From the NCBI GenBank assembly GCA_000687655.1, contig JHWR01000008.1, positions 62,001-126,000 on the forward strand: a stretch of 64,000 nt of DNA, given 5' to 3'. Source of the DNA: Lachnospiraceae bacterium YSB2008. GTDB lineage: Bacteria > Bacillota > Clostridia > Lachnospirales > Lachnospiraceae. This document shows, one piece after another, positions 17,459 through 26,482 of the stretch. The position numbers were made by a program, and so were the translations under genes. The notes beneath the pieces were generated by a model, which was not told where the DNA came from, did no database searches, and saw only the letters and a list, made by a program, of their open reading frames with translations. The stretch's first letter is position 1, and every line of letters starts with the position of its first letter.

Positions 17459-17953
17459 TTGGCTAAGGTAGATATTAAGCAGCCTATAGTTGATGAGATC
17501 AAGGAAAAGATCGATGGTGCTAAGTCAGTAGTACTTGTTGACTACCGTGGACTTACAGTTGCTCAGGATACTGAGCTTCGTAGAGAAGCAAGAAAAGCCG
17601 GTGTTACTTATAAAGTATATAAGAACACAATGGTTAAGAGAGCTATCGAAGGAACCGAGTTCGAATCACTCAGCGATAGCCTTGAAGGACCTACTGCTGT
17701 AGTTATCTCTAAGGATGACGCAACAGCTCCTGCAAGAGTTATAGCAGAAGTAGCTAAGAAGGCTAGTAAGCTTGAATTTAAGACTGGTGTCGTTGAAGGA
17801 ACATTTTATGATGCAAAGGGACTTGAGACAGTATCTAAGATCCCATCAAGAGAAGTTCTTCTTTCCAAATTCCTTGGAAGCATTCAGTCACCTATTACTA
17901 ACTTTGCTCGTGTTATCAATCAGGTTGCAGAGCAGAAGGGCGCAGAAGCCTAA
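17459..17953 (+). CDS. rplJ: 50S ribosomal protein L10
   Basis: 164 residues. It starts with TTG (17459), placed 8 nt after a perfect AAGGAGGTG Shine-Dalgarno; no ATG would give the conserved N-terminus M-A-K-V-D. Family motifs are V-L-V-D-Y-R-G-L-T-V, K-N-T-M-V-K-R-A and G-P-T-A-V-V-I-S. L10 forms the base of the ribosomal stalk and carries the L7/L12 dimers through its C-terminal helix. The rare start codon, together with the L10-binding leader upstream, should tune its output. rplL follows after 36 bp with its own Shine-Dalgarno. The customary upstream genes rplK and rplA are not here; a diguanylate cyclase occupies that side. Confidence 0.97.
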   Translation: MAKVDIKQPIVDEIKEKIDGAKSVVLVDYRGLTVAQDTELRREARKAGVTYKVYKNTMVKRAIEGTEFESLSDSLEGPTAVVISKDDATAPARVIAEVAKKASKLEFKTGVVEGTFYDAKGLETVSKIPSREVLLSKFLGSIQSPITNFARVINQVAEQKGAEA

Positions 17954-17989
17954 ATTTTATTTATTGAATTTAAATGGAGGATTGTAAAA

Positions 17990-18358
17990 ATGACTATTGA
18001 AGAATTAGTAGCAGAAATTGATAAGCTCTCAGTTCTTGAGCTTAATGACCTTGTAAAGGCAGTAGAAGAGAAGTATGGTGTTTCAGCAGCAGCAGGCGTT
18101 GTAGTTGCAGCAGCAGCAGGCGACGGTGCAGCAGCAGCTGAGGAGAAGGATAGCTTTGATGTAGAGCTTACAGAGATCGGTGCTAAGAAGCTTGACGTTA
18201 TCAAGGTTGTTCGTGGTCTTACAGGACTTGGTCTTAAGGAAGCTAAGGAAGCAGTTGAGGCTGCTCCAAAGGTACTTAAGGAAGGTGCTTCTAAGGAAGA
18301 GGCTGAGGACTTCAAGACAAAGCTTGAGGAAGCTGGCGCTAAGGTTACTCTTAAGTAA
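17990..18358 (+). CDS. rplL: 50S ribosomal protein L7/L12
   Basis: 122 residues, the normal length. The N-terminal dimerisation domain (about 1-32), an Ala/Gly-rich hinge encoded by runs of GCA codons (about 35-50) and the C-terminal factor-binding domain with [10 protein letters not shown] and G-L-G-L-K-E-A-K are all present. L7/L12 recruits translation factors to the ribosome. Most Clostridia continue from here into rpoB and rpoC; in this genome a strong terminator follows 20 bp after the stop, so rplJL is a two-gene operon. Confidence 0.97.
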   Translation: MTIEELVAEIDKLSVLELNDLVKAVEEKYGVSAAAGVVVAAAAGDGAAAAEEKDSFDVELTEIGAKKLDVIKVVRGLTGLGLKEAKEAVEAAPKVLKEGASKEEAEDFKTKLEEAGAKVTLK

Positions 18359-18377
18359 TCTAATCTTGAAATGTCAA

Positions 18378-18419
18378 ATCCCGCAAACGCTTATAAATAG
18401 GGCGTTTGCGGGATTTTTT
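18378..18419 (+). terminator. rplJL terminator
   Basis: A GC-rich perfect stem, ATCCCGCAAACGC paired with GCGTTTGCGGGAT, is followed by six T. It closes the rplJL operon before an accessory-looking region. Confidence 0.93.
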
Positions 18420-18449
18420 GTTGCTCAAAAATTGCTCATGAGAACTTCG

Positions 18450-18478
18450 TTGATTTTGGGCTGGATTTTTGCTATATT
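18450..18478 (+). promoter_or_regulatory. possible promoter of the accessory region
   Basis: TTGATT (18450-18455), a 17-bp spacer and TATATT (18473-18478). Apart from this, two tiny ORFs and a terminator hairpin, the 521 bp between rplL and the surface protein gene show nothing I recognise. Confidence 0.45.
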
Positions 18479-18575
18479 TTACTTATATCATTGTGCCATC
18501 TCGGAGGTGTTAAGTTTTTTCTGAGAATGTGCCGATACAATTTTAGGAGCCTATGCTTCGGAATAGGGGGCGTTG

Positions 18576-18650
18576 ATGACAAGAGAGAATATATTACGGC
18601 AGATAGCGACCCTTCAGACACAGTTGGATGAGATGGATAAAACACAGTAA
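18576..18650 (+). CDS. very small ORF, 24 residues, possibly a gene remnant
   Basis: An ATG behind AGGGGG (18565-18570) opens a 24-residue amphipathic peptide: M-T-R-E-N-I-L-R-Q-I-A, then T-L-Q-T-Q-L-D-E-M-D-K-T-Q. The pattern suits a short coiled coil or the first helix of a larger protein that was cut short. I do not recognise it. It lies between a putative promoter and a transcription terminator. Confidence 0.3.
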   Translation: MTRENILRQIATLQTQLDEMDKTQ

Positions 18651-18711
18651 CGATTTAGGATGGAATACAGCCAAAATCATCAAAGAATTTCGAAGAAAGG
18701 AGTTGACAGCC

Positions 18712-18813
18712 ATGTACCAAAACAGACATAATTTTTCAGGTCAGGTCAGTATAACTGCGTTCTTTTTTCGTGTAAAACAATATATATTCGTGATGAATAA
18801 CCGTCTTACTTGA
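18712..18813 (+). CDS. very small ORF, 33 residues, unknown
   Basis: A near-perfect Shine-Dalgarno AAAGGAG (18696-18702) stands 9 nt before this ATG, which is the main reason to list it. The peptide is basic with a short hydrophobic centre (A-F-F-F-R-V-K-Q-Y-I-F-V-M). It ends inside the first arm of the terminator hairpin at 18801. It may be a leader peptide for the surface protein gene or the fused remains of another gene; nothing in it identifies a family. Confidence 0.3.
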   Translation: MYQNRHNFSGQVSITAFFFRVKQYIFVMNNRLT

Positions 18814-18848
18814 CGGGGTATTATGCCCTGTCAGGTAAGGCGGTTTTT
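18801..18848 (+). terminator. strong hairpin terminator or attenuator before the YDG surface protein gene
   Basis: A stem of about 18 bp, CCGTCTTACTTGACGGG with CCCTGTCAGGTAAGGCGG (G-U pairs only as exceptions), is followed by TTTTT. It lies 32 bp before the surface protein start, with no evident promoter between. It could therefore be a regulated attenuator for that gene rather than just the end of the small upstream unit. Confidence 0.8.
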
Positions 18849-18879
18849 ATTATAAAAATATACTACGGGAGGTATTTTA

Positions 18880-21800
18880 ATGATACAAAAAAAGAAAAAA
18901 GGAAGAAAGATTATAAGCTTTTTACTTACGCTGGCGATGCTCGTCGGGCTGATGCCGGGGATGGGCATGACAGCGCAGGCAAAAGAATTAGAAGGATATA
19001 TCAATGTTATTTATGATTTACAAGAAGGGGATATTATAGGTTCTTCCGTGCAAGGAATATATATGTCTGATGTGACTATTACTTTTAAAGCTGGAGGATA
19101 TTATTGTCATGACAGCGAGAGTGTCGGTGGAACTGATGTTTCTACGTCAGAATGGGACTATGATTCTTCAGGAAAGCGCTTTACTGATAGTGAGCATGAG
19201 TATGAGTGGTATTATCCTTATTGTAATGGTCATCAGGTAGAGGCGTGGCGTGTTGTTTCAGTTTCAACGGAGAATAATACGCTTACTCTGACCGGATATG
19301 AGGAGGTTCAGAATGATAATCCATTCACACAGGCTGTCATCTATCGTCATTATAACACAAATGGTAACCTTTTAGAAAATGGTTCGCTTGCAAGTGGTGC
19401 CGGCATCATGGTAGAAAGTGATACGGTAAAATGGACTGACGGTAAAACATATGTTGTCAGTGGAGATGTGACGATTGACAAGCGTGTCAAGGTGACCGGT
19501 ACGGTGAATTTGATTCTGCTTGACGGCTCAAAACTTACTGTGAATAAAGGCATTTCTGTTAATGGGAGTGAATATTTTGATACAGGAGAAACACTGAATA
19601 TTTATGCAGGTAGTACGTCTGATACAATTTCAGGCACTGGAGAATTGGTTGCTGATGTCAGGGAAAGTGGTAGCCTTGAATACGCCGGAATCGGTGGGGA
19701 TGATCATACTACCGGAGGATACCTAAATATCCATGGTGGAGTAATTAAAGCATATGGTAATGTATGTGGAGCCGGAATCGGCGGTGGAAATAATTATTCT
19801 CACAAGAAAATAACTATATATGGAGGAACAATCACAGCAATCGGTGGGGATAATGAATACTACGGCAGTGCTGGAATTGGTGGTGGTTTTGATGCAAGTG
19901 GAGGAGAATTGTATATTTATGGAGGCAATGTAACTGCAACAGGTACCGTTTTAAGCGCCGGAATAGGCGGCGGTGGAAGTTCCGGTGATGGGGGAAGTGG
20001 AGGAAACGTATATATATATGGCGGAAATGTTGTTGCTACCGGAGGTAATGGGCGTGCCGATGGTATCGGTGGAGCGAGTGGATATGGGGGCGGAGATCAA
20101 GACGGTGCTCCCGGAAATCTGACTCTTGGATGTGTAAAACTGGAGACGTCTACAGACAACGTAAACTGGACAGAAACTACGGATACCGGTAACAGAACAC
20201 AATATATGAAGATTACCCCTGTACCACATGATTGGACTGAACATCCGGCTGTGGCAGCAACCTGTACGACAGCTGGTAACAGCGCTTATTATAGCTGCAA
20301 TCGTTGCGGTAAGTATTTTAGTGATGCAGAGGGTCTAAATGAAATTGCTGAGAACAGTTGGGTAATTCCGGCGACAGGACATAACCTTTCCTATTCTGCA
20401 GATAATAATACCATTACTGCAACCTGTTCGAATTCCGGATGTGAGTTAGATGAAGGGATATCCCTTTCTGCTCCGGAAGAACTTATCTTTGACGGTTCAA
20501 GCAAGAAAGCCCATATATCAACAGGGTATGATACCACAGTCTTTCCATATGTGTCCGATATAACATATACAAAAGATAATGTAGCACTTACCGGAGCACC
20601 TGTTGATGTTGGAACTTATGTAGCTTCGGTAAACGTCGGTGCAAGTGAATTAAATTGCAAGACGGCATCGGTTACCTATACTATTAAACCGGCAACAATG
20701 ACTGTAGATGCTTCGGATGTTAATGTTGTATATGACGGTAACCCACATGGGATATCCGTTAATGTTTCAAAACCTGAAAACGGCTCTACAGTTATTTTCG
20801 GGAGAGAAGAAGGAACTTATGATCAAAGCGAGAGCCCGACAATCACTTATGTGTCAGACAGTCCGTTTACAGTATATTACAAGGTAACTGCGGATAATTA
20901 TGAGGATTATACAGGCTCGGCATATGTAACGATTACCAATGCTTCTCAGACTGCACCGGATGCACCTACTATGGATAGTGCGACTGCAACAAGTATCACA
21001 TTGACTAATGTTACCGGATGTGAATACAGTAAGGATGGATCAACGTGGCAGACAAGCAATATATTTACCGGTCTTATACCGGATACTACATACACATTCT
21101 ATCAGCGAAAGGCTGCTGTTACAAACTACAATGCATCTTTAGCAAGCCCAGGTGCTGAATTTTCAACAAGTGCTCATGTGCATAGCTTCAGTTATACTGC
21201 TGATGGTGACACCATCACGGCAACATGCAACGACCATGATGGTTGTCCGCTTGCTGACAGTGATTATAAGGCAACATTGACTATCTCTGCCAACGGTGGA
21301 ACCTATGATGGAACTACCTCATACGGAGCAACTATAACTGACGAAAACAACATCAAGGGCGATGCTAAGGTGCAGTATCAGAAGAAGAATGGTGCAACAT
21401 ACGAAACAGCAACAGAAACTGCTCCTACAGATGCTGGAACATACAAGGCGAGCATTACACTTGGCACGGGCAACAACAGTGCGACTGCCAGTGTGGAGTA
21501 TACCATCGCAAAGAAACCGGTCACAGTTTCCGGAATCACAGCCAGCGATAAGACATATGATGGAAATACAACGGCGACACTCGTAACTACAGCAGTTGTC
21601 TTCGAGGGTAAACTGGACAGCGATACACTGACCATATCTGCTACAGGTACATTTGATAACGCAAATGTGGGTGATAATAAGACTGTAACAATTACCAATC
21701 TCACTCTTGACGGAACAAGTAAGGATAATTATGTGCTTGCAGCTACCGGACAACAAACCGGTACAAATGCAAAAATCACAGCCAAAGAGGTTGGGCTTAC

Positions 21801-23538
21801 TTGGACCGATACCGAACTGACATACAACGGTCAGGAACAGATCCCGACAGCTACTGCAACAGGACTTGTGAGTGGTGATGTGGGTAAGGTAAATGTCACT
21901 GTAACCGGTGGACAGACGAATGCCCAAACTGAAGCGTATACTGCTACTGCAAGTGGATTGACCGGAGATAAGGCGGACAATTATAAGTTACCGGATGAAA
22001 CGACAACATCATTTACTATTTCACCTAAATCCATAACCGGAGCAGTTGTAACCCTCAATAGTACACAACTTACTTACAATGGTTCCGAACAGTCTGTATC
22101 AGTAACAGCTGTATCTTTGGACGATGTAACACTTAATGCTGCTGACTATACTGTAAGCGGCAACACAGGCACAAATAAGAGTGACTATACTGTAACGGTC
22201 ACAGGTAAAGGAAACTATAAGGACGCGGCTACCGCCGATTGGAAGATCGTTGCCAAGGCGATGACGGTTACAGCAGAGCCTGTCAGCAAGACATATGACG
22301 GAAATGAGTATGGCATAACAGTAAATGTAACGGACCCTTCAAGCGGAACAACGGTTATGTATGGTACAGAAGCCGGAACATATAACCTTGATGCAAGCCC
22401 GAAGTTTAAGGATGCAGGAACGCATACCGTATACTATAAGGTCAGTGGAAATAACGATTATAGCGATTATGAAGGCAGTGCGACAGTTACTATCTTGAAA
22501 AAGGCAGTCACAGCAAACGTATCTGCTGAGGATAAGCCATATGACGGAAAGACCGATGCCACTGTATCTGCATCTGTTAAGGTAGAAGATCTGATAAGTG
22601 GCGACAGCATTGATATCGCAGGCATCAAAGGCAACTTTGTTGATGCGAATGTAGGTGCAGGCAAGAAGGTCACTGTAGACAGCAGTGCAAAATCGATTTC
22701 AGGAAGCGGATCGGATAACTATGAAGTAACCATACCGACTGAAACAACTGCATCAATTAGTAAATCTGAACCGAAAGTCACTGCACCTGCGCCAAAGACA
22801 TTGAATTACACCGGTTCTGCACAGGAGCTTGTTACAGCTGGTTCCACAACAGATGGCGAAATGCGGTATGCAGTAACCTCTGAAAACACTGCTCCGAAGG
22901 ATACGGATTATACCATATCCATCCCGACTGTTACCGACGCCGGAACATATTACATATGGTATAAGGTTGTAGGAGATGAGAATCATTTTGATTCTGATCC
23001 TAAATGCATAGTGGTAACTATCGAAAAGCCTGTTTATAGTAATTATGAAGGTGACGGAGGCAAGTGGACCAAAGGTAGTACGGATGGTCTTAAGTTTACG
23101 TTCAAGCGTTCTGCTGAGGATGTAACTACGATAGAACATTTTGCAGGAATACTTGTTGATGGTAAGGAAGTGGCTGAATCAAACTATGATGCTGTTTCAG
23201 GTAGTGTAGTGATAACACTGAAGGCGCCATACCTGGAGACTCTTTCTGCTGGAGAGCATATTCTTACAGCAAAGTTTAATGATGGTGACAGTGCTGATGC
23301 AGGATTTACCATTATCGAAGTCCCGGCTGCAGATGATAATAATGATTCAAAGGCTGGGGATGATTCAAAGTCTGGTGGTACAGCAGATTCAAATGAATCG
23401 AAAAAAACTGATGTTAAGAATCATAAGACTGGCGATGGAGTACCTATAGGTTTGATAATGATTATCGGGCTCGCCTCTCTTGTTGGAGCAGTCTGGAGCC
23501 TGGTATTTAAGAAGAACCTAAAACCAACAAAGAAGTAA
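18880..23538 (+). CDS. large secreted surface protein with Gly-rich repeats and YDG/MBG-type domains
   Basis: 1552 residues, with GGGAGG 8 nt before the ATG. A long signal peptide (1-~31, ending A-Q-A) leads into ~230 residues of unknown fold. A Gly-rich section (about 268-415) repeats A-G-I-G-G-G and I-Y-G-G, suggesting a right-handed beta-helix. A small C-x2-C module (C-N-R-C-G-K) lies near 473. From ~600 there are repeated Ig-like YDG/MBG modules marked by Y-D-G-N (about 615, 895, 1140, 1225). The C-terminus has H-K-T-G-D (1515-1519), one membrane helix (about 1521-1541) and a Lys-rich tail. This resembles a sorting signal but lacks the Pro of L-P-x-T-G. Codon choice (more CGT, ACC, GGA, fewer AGA and CTT) differs from the neighbours, which suggests transfer. 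An adhesin is plausible, not shown. Confidence 0.8.
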   Translation: MIQKKKKGRKIISFLLTLAMLVGLMPGMGMTAQAKELEGYINVIYDLQEGDIIGSSVQGIYMSDVTITFKAGGYYCHDSESVGGTDVSTSEWDYDSSGKRFTDSEHEYEWYYPYCNGHQVEAWRVVSVSTENNTLTLTGYEEVQNDNPFTQAVIYRHYNTNGNLLENGSLASGAGIMVESDTVKWTDGKTYVVSGDVTIDKRVKVTGTVNLILLDGSKLTVNKGISVNGSEYFDTGETLNIYAGSTSDTISGTGELVADVRESGSLEYAGIGGDDHTTGGYLNIHGGVIKAYGNVCGAGIGGGNNYSHKKITIYGGTITAIGGDNEYYGSAGIGGGFDASGGELYIYGGNVTATGTVLSAGIGGGGSSGDGGSGGNVYIYGGNVVATGGNGRADGIGGASGYGGGDQDGAPGNLTLGCVKLETSTDNVNWTETTDTGNRTQYMKITPVPHDWTEHPAVAATCTTAGNSAYYSCNRCGKYFSDAEGLNEIAENSWVIPATGHNLSYSADNNTITATCSNSGCELDEGISLSAPEELIFDGSSKKAHISTGYDTTVFPYVSDITYTKDNVALTGAPVDVGTYVASVNVGASELNCKTASVTYTIKPATMTVDASDVNVVYDGNPHGISVNVSKPENGSTVIFGREEGTYDQSESPTITYVSDSPFTVYYKVTADNYEDYTGSAYVTITNASQTAPDAPTMDSATATSITLTNVTGCEYSKDGSTWQTSNIFTGLIPDTTYTFYQRKAAVTNYNASLASPGAEFSTSAHVHSFSYTADGDTITATCNDHDGCPLADSDYKATLTISANGGTYDGTTSYGATITDENNIKGDAKVQYQKKNGATYETATETAPTDAGTYKASITLGTGNNSATASVEYTIAKKPVTVSGITASDKTYDGNTTATLVTTAVVFEGKLDSDTLTISATGTFDNANVGDNKTVTITNLTLDGTSKDNYVLAATGQQTGTNAKITAKEVGLTWTDTELTYNGQEQIPTATATGLVSGDVGKVNVTVTGGQTNAQTEAYTATASGLTGDKADNYKLPDETTTSFTISPKSITGAVVTLNSTQLTYNGSEQSVSVTAVSLDDVTLNAADYTVSGNTGTNKSDYTVTVTGKGNYKDAATADWKIVAKAMTVTAEPVSKTYDGNEYGITVNVTDPSSGTTVMYGTEAGTYNLDASPKFKDAGTHTVYYKVSGNNDYSDYEGSATVTILKKAVTANVSAEDKPYDGKTDATVSASVKVEDLISGDSIDIAGIKGNFVDANVGAGKKVTVDSSAKSISGSGSDNYEVTIPTETTASISKSEPKVTAPAPKTLNYTGSAQELVTAGSTTDGEMRYAVTSENTAPKDTDYTISIPTVTDAGTYYIWYKVVGDENHFDSDPKCIVVTIEKPVYSNYEGDGGKWTKGSTDGLKFTFKRSAEDVTTIEHFAGILVDGKEVAESNYDAVSGSVVITLKAPYLETLSAGEHILTAKFNDGDSADAGFTIIEVPAADDNNDSKAGDDSKSGGTADSNESKKTDVKNHKTGDGVPIGLIMIIGLASLVGAVWSLVFKKNLKPTKK

Positions 23539-23555
23539 TATGTGAATGCATTTTG

Positions 23556-23594
23556 CAATGACCATACCATAGGGTGTGGTCATTGTTTTTTTTT
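23556..23594 (+). terminator. terminator after the YDG surface protein gene
   Basis: A 13-bp stem, CAATGACCATACC with GGTGTGGTCATTG (one G-U), and a 4-nt loop precede nine T. Confidence 0.92.
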
Positions 23595-23642
23595 GTTTTT
23601 AAGCCATTGCGGGCTCTTTTGAAAAAGATTTTTAAAAACAGT

Positions 23643-23709
23643 TTGACAATTCAAAAGCCGTGCGTTATAACATAATCAAGAATTAGCACTCACCTAACGA
23701 GAGTGCTAA
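23643..23709 (+). promoter_or_regulatory. clpB promoter with CIRCE operator
   Basis: TTGACA (23643-23648), 17 bp, TATAAC (23666-23671) is a good sigma-A promoter. At 23683-23709 follows TTAGCACTC, nine bases, GAGTGCTAA: a perfect CIRCE element, the binding site of the heat-shock repressor HrcA. It sits at and just past the transcription start, the usual place for repression. Confidence 0.96.
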
Positions 23710-23782
23710 CAATCAGACAAATACCACTTATATAAGACGTTTGAAAAGAGTGGTCATCAAGAAAATGAAAGGAGAAAATGTT

Positions 23783-26365
23783 ATGAACGCTGAGAAATTC
23801 ACTAAGAAATCATTGGAAGCAATTGAAAACTGTCAGAAGATAGCAATGGATTACGGCGCACAGCAGATAGGTGCCGATCATCTTCTCTATAGTCTTCTCA
23901 CTATAGAAGGAAGCCTTATAGCAAAGCTTATCCCGCGTATGAATGTGGATCTTTCTGATTTCACTGATGATGTGAGAAGCATCATAGCATCTAAACCGGC
24001 TGTAGGCGGTAGCAGTCAGGATATTTATATGGGTCAGGATATCGGCAGAGTATTCATTAAGGCTGAGAATTCCGCTGATACCATGGGTGATTCCTTTATA
24101 TCGGTAGAGCATCTCTTTATCGGTATCATAGAGACTGCAGGCTCTGAGCTTAAGAAGCTGTTTAAGAAATATGGTATAGATATGAATAAGTTCCTTAAAG
24201 CTTTATCAGAGGTAAGAGGAAATCAGAAGGTTGAGTCCGACAATCCTGAGGATACTTATGAAGCACTGGATAAGTTCGGATATAACCTCGTAGAGAGAGC
24301 AAGACAGCAGAAGCTTGATCCTGTTATAGGAAGGGATGCTGAGATAAGACATATCATAAGGATTCTTTCCAGAAAAACAAAGAATAACCCTGTACTTATA
24401 GGTGAGCCAGGTGTAGGTAAGACTGCAGCCATAGAAGGACTTGCTGAAAGAATCGTAAGAGGAGATGTTCCTGAAGGACTTAAGGATAAGGAAATCTTTG
24501 CTCTTGATATGGGTGCACTCATTGCGGGTGCAAAATACAGGGGCGAGTTTGAAGAAAGACTTAAGGCTGTACTTGAAGAAGTAAAGAAATCGGAAGGAAG
24601 GATAATCCTCTTTATAGATGAACTTCATACCATAGTCGGTGCCGGAAAGACAGAAGGCTCGATGGACGCCGGAAATATGCTGAAGCCGATGCTTGCAAGA
24701 GGTGAGCTTCACTGTATAGGTGCCACAACTATCGATGAATACCGAAAGTATATAGAGAAGGATGCGGCTCTTGAGAGAAGGTTCCAGCCTGTTATGGTTG
24801 ATGAGCCTACAGTTGAAGATACTATTTCTATACTTCGTGGTATCAAGAACAGATATGAAGTTTATCATGGTGTAAAGATATCAGATAATGCTCTCGTAGC
24901 AGCTGCGACACTTTCCAATCGATACATTTCCGACAGATTCCTTCCTGATAAAGCGATTGACCTGGTTGATGAAGCCTGTGCAATGATAAAGACAGAACTG
25001 AATTCCATGCCACAGCCTCTGGATGAGATAAGAAGGAAGACTATGCAGCTTGAGATAGAAAGGGAAGCACTTCACAATGAGGATGATAATCTTTCCAAAG
25101 AGAGACTGCATAACATAGAGAAAGAGCTTTCAGAGCTGCGTGAGCAGTCTGAATCGCTGATGGCTGTATGGGAGTCTGAAAAAGCAGAGGTTGAAAAGCT
25201 TCACAGTCTCCGTGAAGAGATTGAAGATGTAAGAAGTCAGATAGAGCTGTCACAGAGGAATTATGACCTCAATAAGGCGGCAGAGCTTCAGTACGGAAAG
25301 CTTCCTCAGCTGGAGAAAGAGCTTAAGGAACTTGAGGAAAAGAGCCAGAAGACTGAAAGGACTATGATACATGAGACCATAACAGATGAGGAGATTGCAA
25401 GGATCATATCCAAATGGACCGGAATACCTGTATCTAAGTTGAATGAGTCCGAACGTAACAAGACACTTCATCTGGCGGATGAACTTCATAAGCGTGTGAT
25501 AGGGCAGGATGAGGCAGTAAGTCTTGTAAGTGATGCTATCATAAGGTCAAAGGCCGGTATCAAGGATCCGACCAAGCCTATCGGTTCATTTCTTTTCCTT
25601 GGACCTACCGGCGTAGGTAAGACAGAACTTGCGAAGACACTTGCTGAAGCACTCTTTGATAATGAGTCAAATATCGTGCGTATTGATATGTCTGAATATA
25701 TGGAGAAGCACAGTGTATCAAGGCTCATAGGAGCGCCTCCGGGGTACGTTGGTTACGATGAAGGCGGACAGCTTACAGAAGCAGTAAGACGTAAACCATA
25801 TTCGGTTGTTCTCTTCGATGAGATTGAGAAGGCTCATCCGGATGTATTCAATGTAATGCTTCAGATTCTGGATGATGGACGTGTAACGGATTCAAAGGGT
25901 AAGACAGTTGATTTCAAGAATACGATACTCATCATGACATCCAACCTCGGTTCGGAATTCCTGCTTTCAGGTATGGATGAAGAAGGCAAGATAAGTGATG
26001 AGGCAGAGAAGCAGGTTATGGATCTTCTCAAGGTAAGCTTCAGACCTGAGTTCCTTAACAGACTTGATGAGATCATAATGTTCAAGCCTCTTACAAAGGA
26101 GAATATCACAGGCATAGTTGACCTGCTTCTTGCAGAACTCAACAGAAGACTGACTGAGAAGCAGCTTACAGTGAGTCTCACAGATAAGGCTCGTGATTAT
26201 GTCATAGAATGTGGCTATGATCCGGTATACGGCGCAAGACCGCTAAGACGTTTTCTTCAGAAAAATGTTGAAACGCTGGCGGCAAGAGAGATACTCGGCG
26301 GCAAGCTTTCTGCAGGTGATACGATAAAAATAGATGCCGATGAGAACGGACTCAAAGTTGTATAA
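23783..26365 (+). CDS. clpB: ATP-dependent disaggregase ClpB
   Basis: 860 residues from ATG 23783, with AAAGGAG 8 nt upstream; the open frame back to 23741 adds no conserved residues. Order of parts: N domain (1-~150), first AAA+ domain with Walker A G-E-P-G-V-G-K-T at 207 and Walker B D-E-L-H, a coiled-coil middle domain (about 400-520) and a second AAA+ domain with G-P-T-G-V-G-K-T at 607 and V-L-F-D-E-I-E-K-A. The long middle domain identifies ClpB rather than ClpC or ClpA, and the ClpP-docking I-G-F-type loop is not evident. ClpB rescues aggregated proteins together with DnaK. The CIRCE site upstream puts it under HrcA. A terminator follows. Confidence 0.96.
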   Translation: MNAEKFTKKSLEAIENCQKIAMDYGAQQIGADHLLYSLLTIEGSLIAKLIPRMNVDLSDFTDDVRSIIASKPAVGGSSQDIYMGQDIGRVFIKAENSADTMGDSFISVEHLFIGIIETAGSELKKLFKKYGIDMNKFLKALSEVRGNQKVESDNPEDTYEALDKFGYNLVERARQQKLDPVIGRDAEIRHIIRILSRKTKNNPVLIGEPGVGKTAAIEGLAERIVRGDVPEGLKDKEIFALDMGALIAGAKYRGEFEERLKAVLEEVKKSEGRIILFIDELHTIVGAGKTEGSMDAGNMLKPMLARGELHCIGATTIDEYRKYIEKDAALERRFQPVMVDEPTVEDTISILRGIKNRYEVYHGVKISDNALVAAATLSNRYISDRFLPDKAIDLVDEACAMIKTELNSMPQPLDEIRRKTMQLEIEREALHNEDDNLSKERLHNIEKELSELREQSESLMAVWESEKAEVEKLHSLREEIEDVRSQIELSQRNYDLNKAAELQYGKLPQLEKELKELEEKSQKTERTMIHETITDEEIARIISKWTGIPVSKLNESERNKTLHLADELHKRVIGQDEAVSLVSDAIIRSKAGIKDPTKPIGSFLFLGPTGVGKTELAKTLAEALFDNESNIVRIDMSEYMEKHSVSRLIGAPPGYVGYDEGGQLTEAVRRKPYSVVLFDEIEKAHPDVFNVMLQILDDGRVTDSKGKTVDFKNTILIMTSNLGSEFLLSGMDEEGKISDEAEKQVMDLLKVSFRPEFLNRLDEIIMFKPLTKENITGIVDLLLAELNRRLTEKQLTVSLTDKARDYVIECGYDPVYGARPLRRFLQKNVETLAAREILGGKLSAGDTIKIDADENGLKVV

Positions 26366-26378
26366 GATTAACTATGAA

Positions 26379-26409
26379 AAACCTCCGACAGGTAACTGTC
26401 GGGGGTTTA
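26379..26409 (+). terminator. clpB terminator
   Basis: AAACCTCCGACAG pairs with CTGTCGGGGGTTT around a 4-nt loop. The T-run is short (TTTAATTATTTTT). Confidence 0.8.
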
Positions 26410-26482
26410 ATTATTTTTGGAATTATGGTAGTATAAGCTTGGTGTGTTGTGCACAAAAGTATCATTAAGTGGGGGAATTCAT

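Noticed and set aside
18090-18150. Run of GCA repeats as a possible tandem repeat locus
   Set aside because: It encodes the normal alanine-rich hinge of L7/L12.
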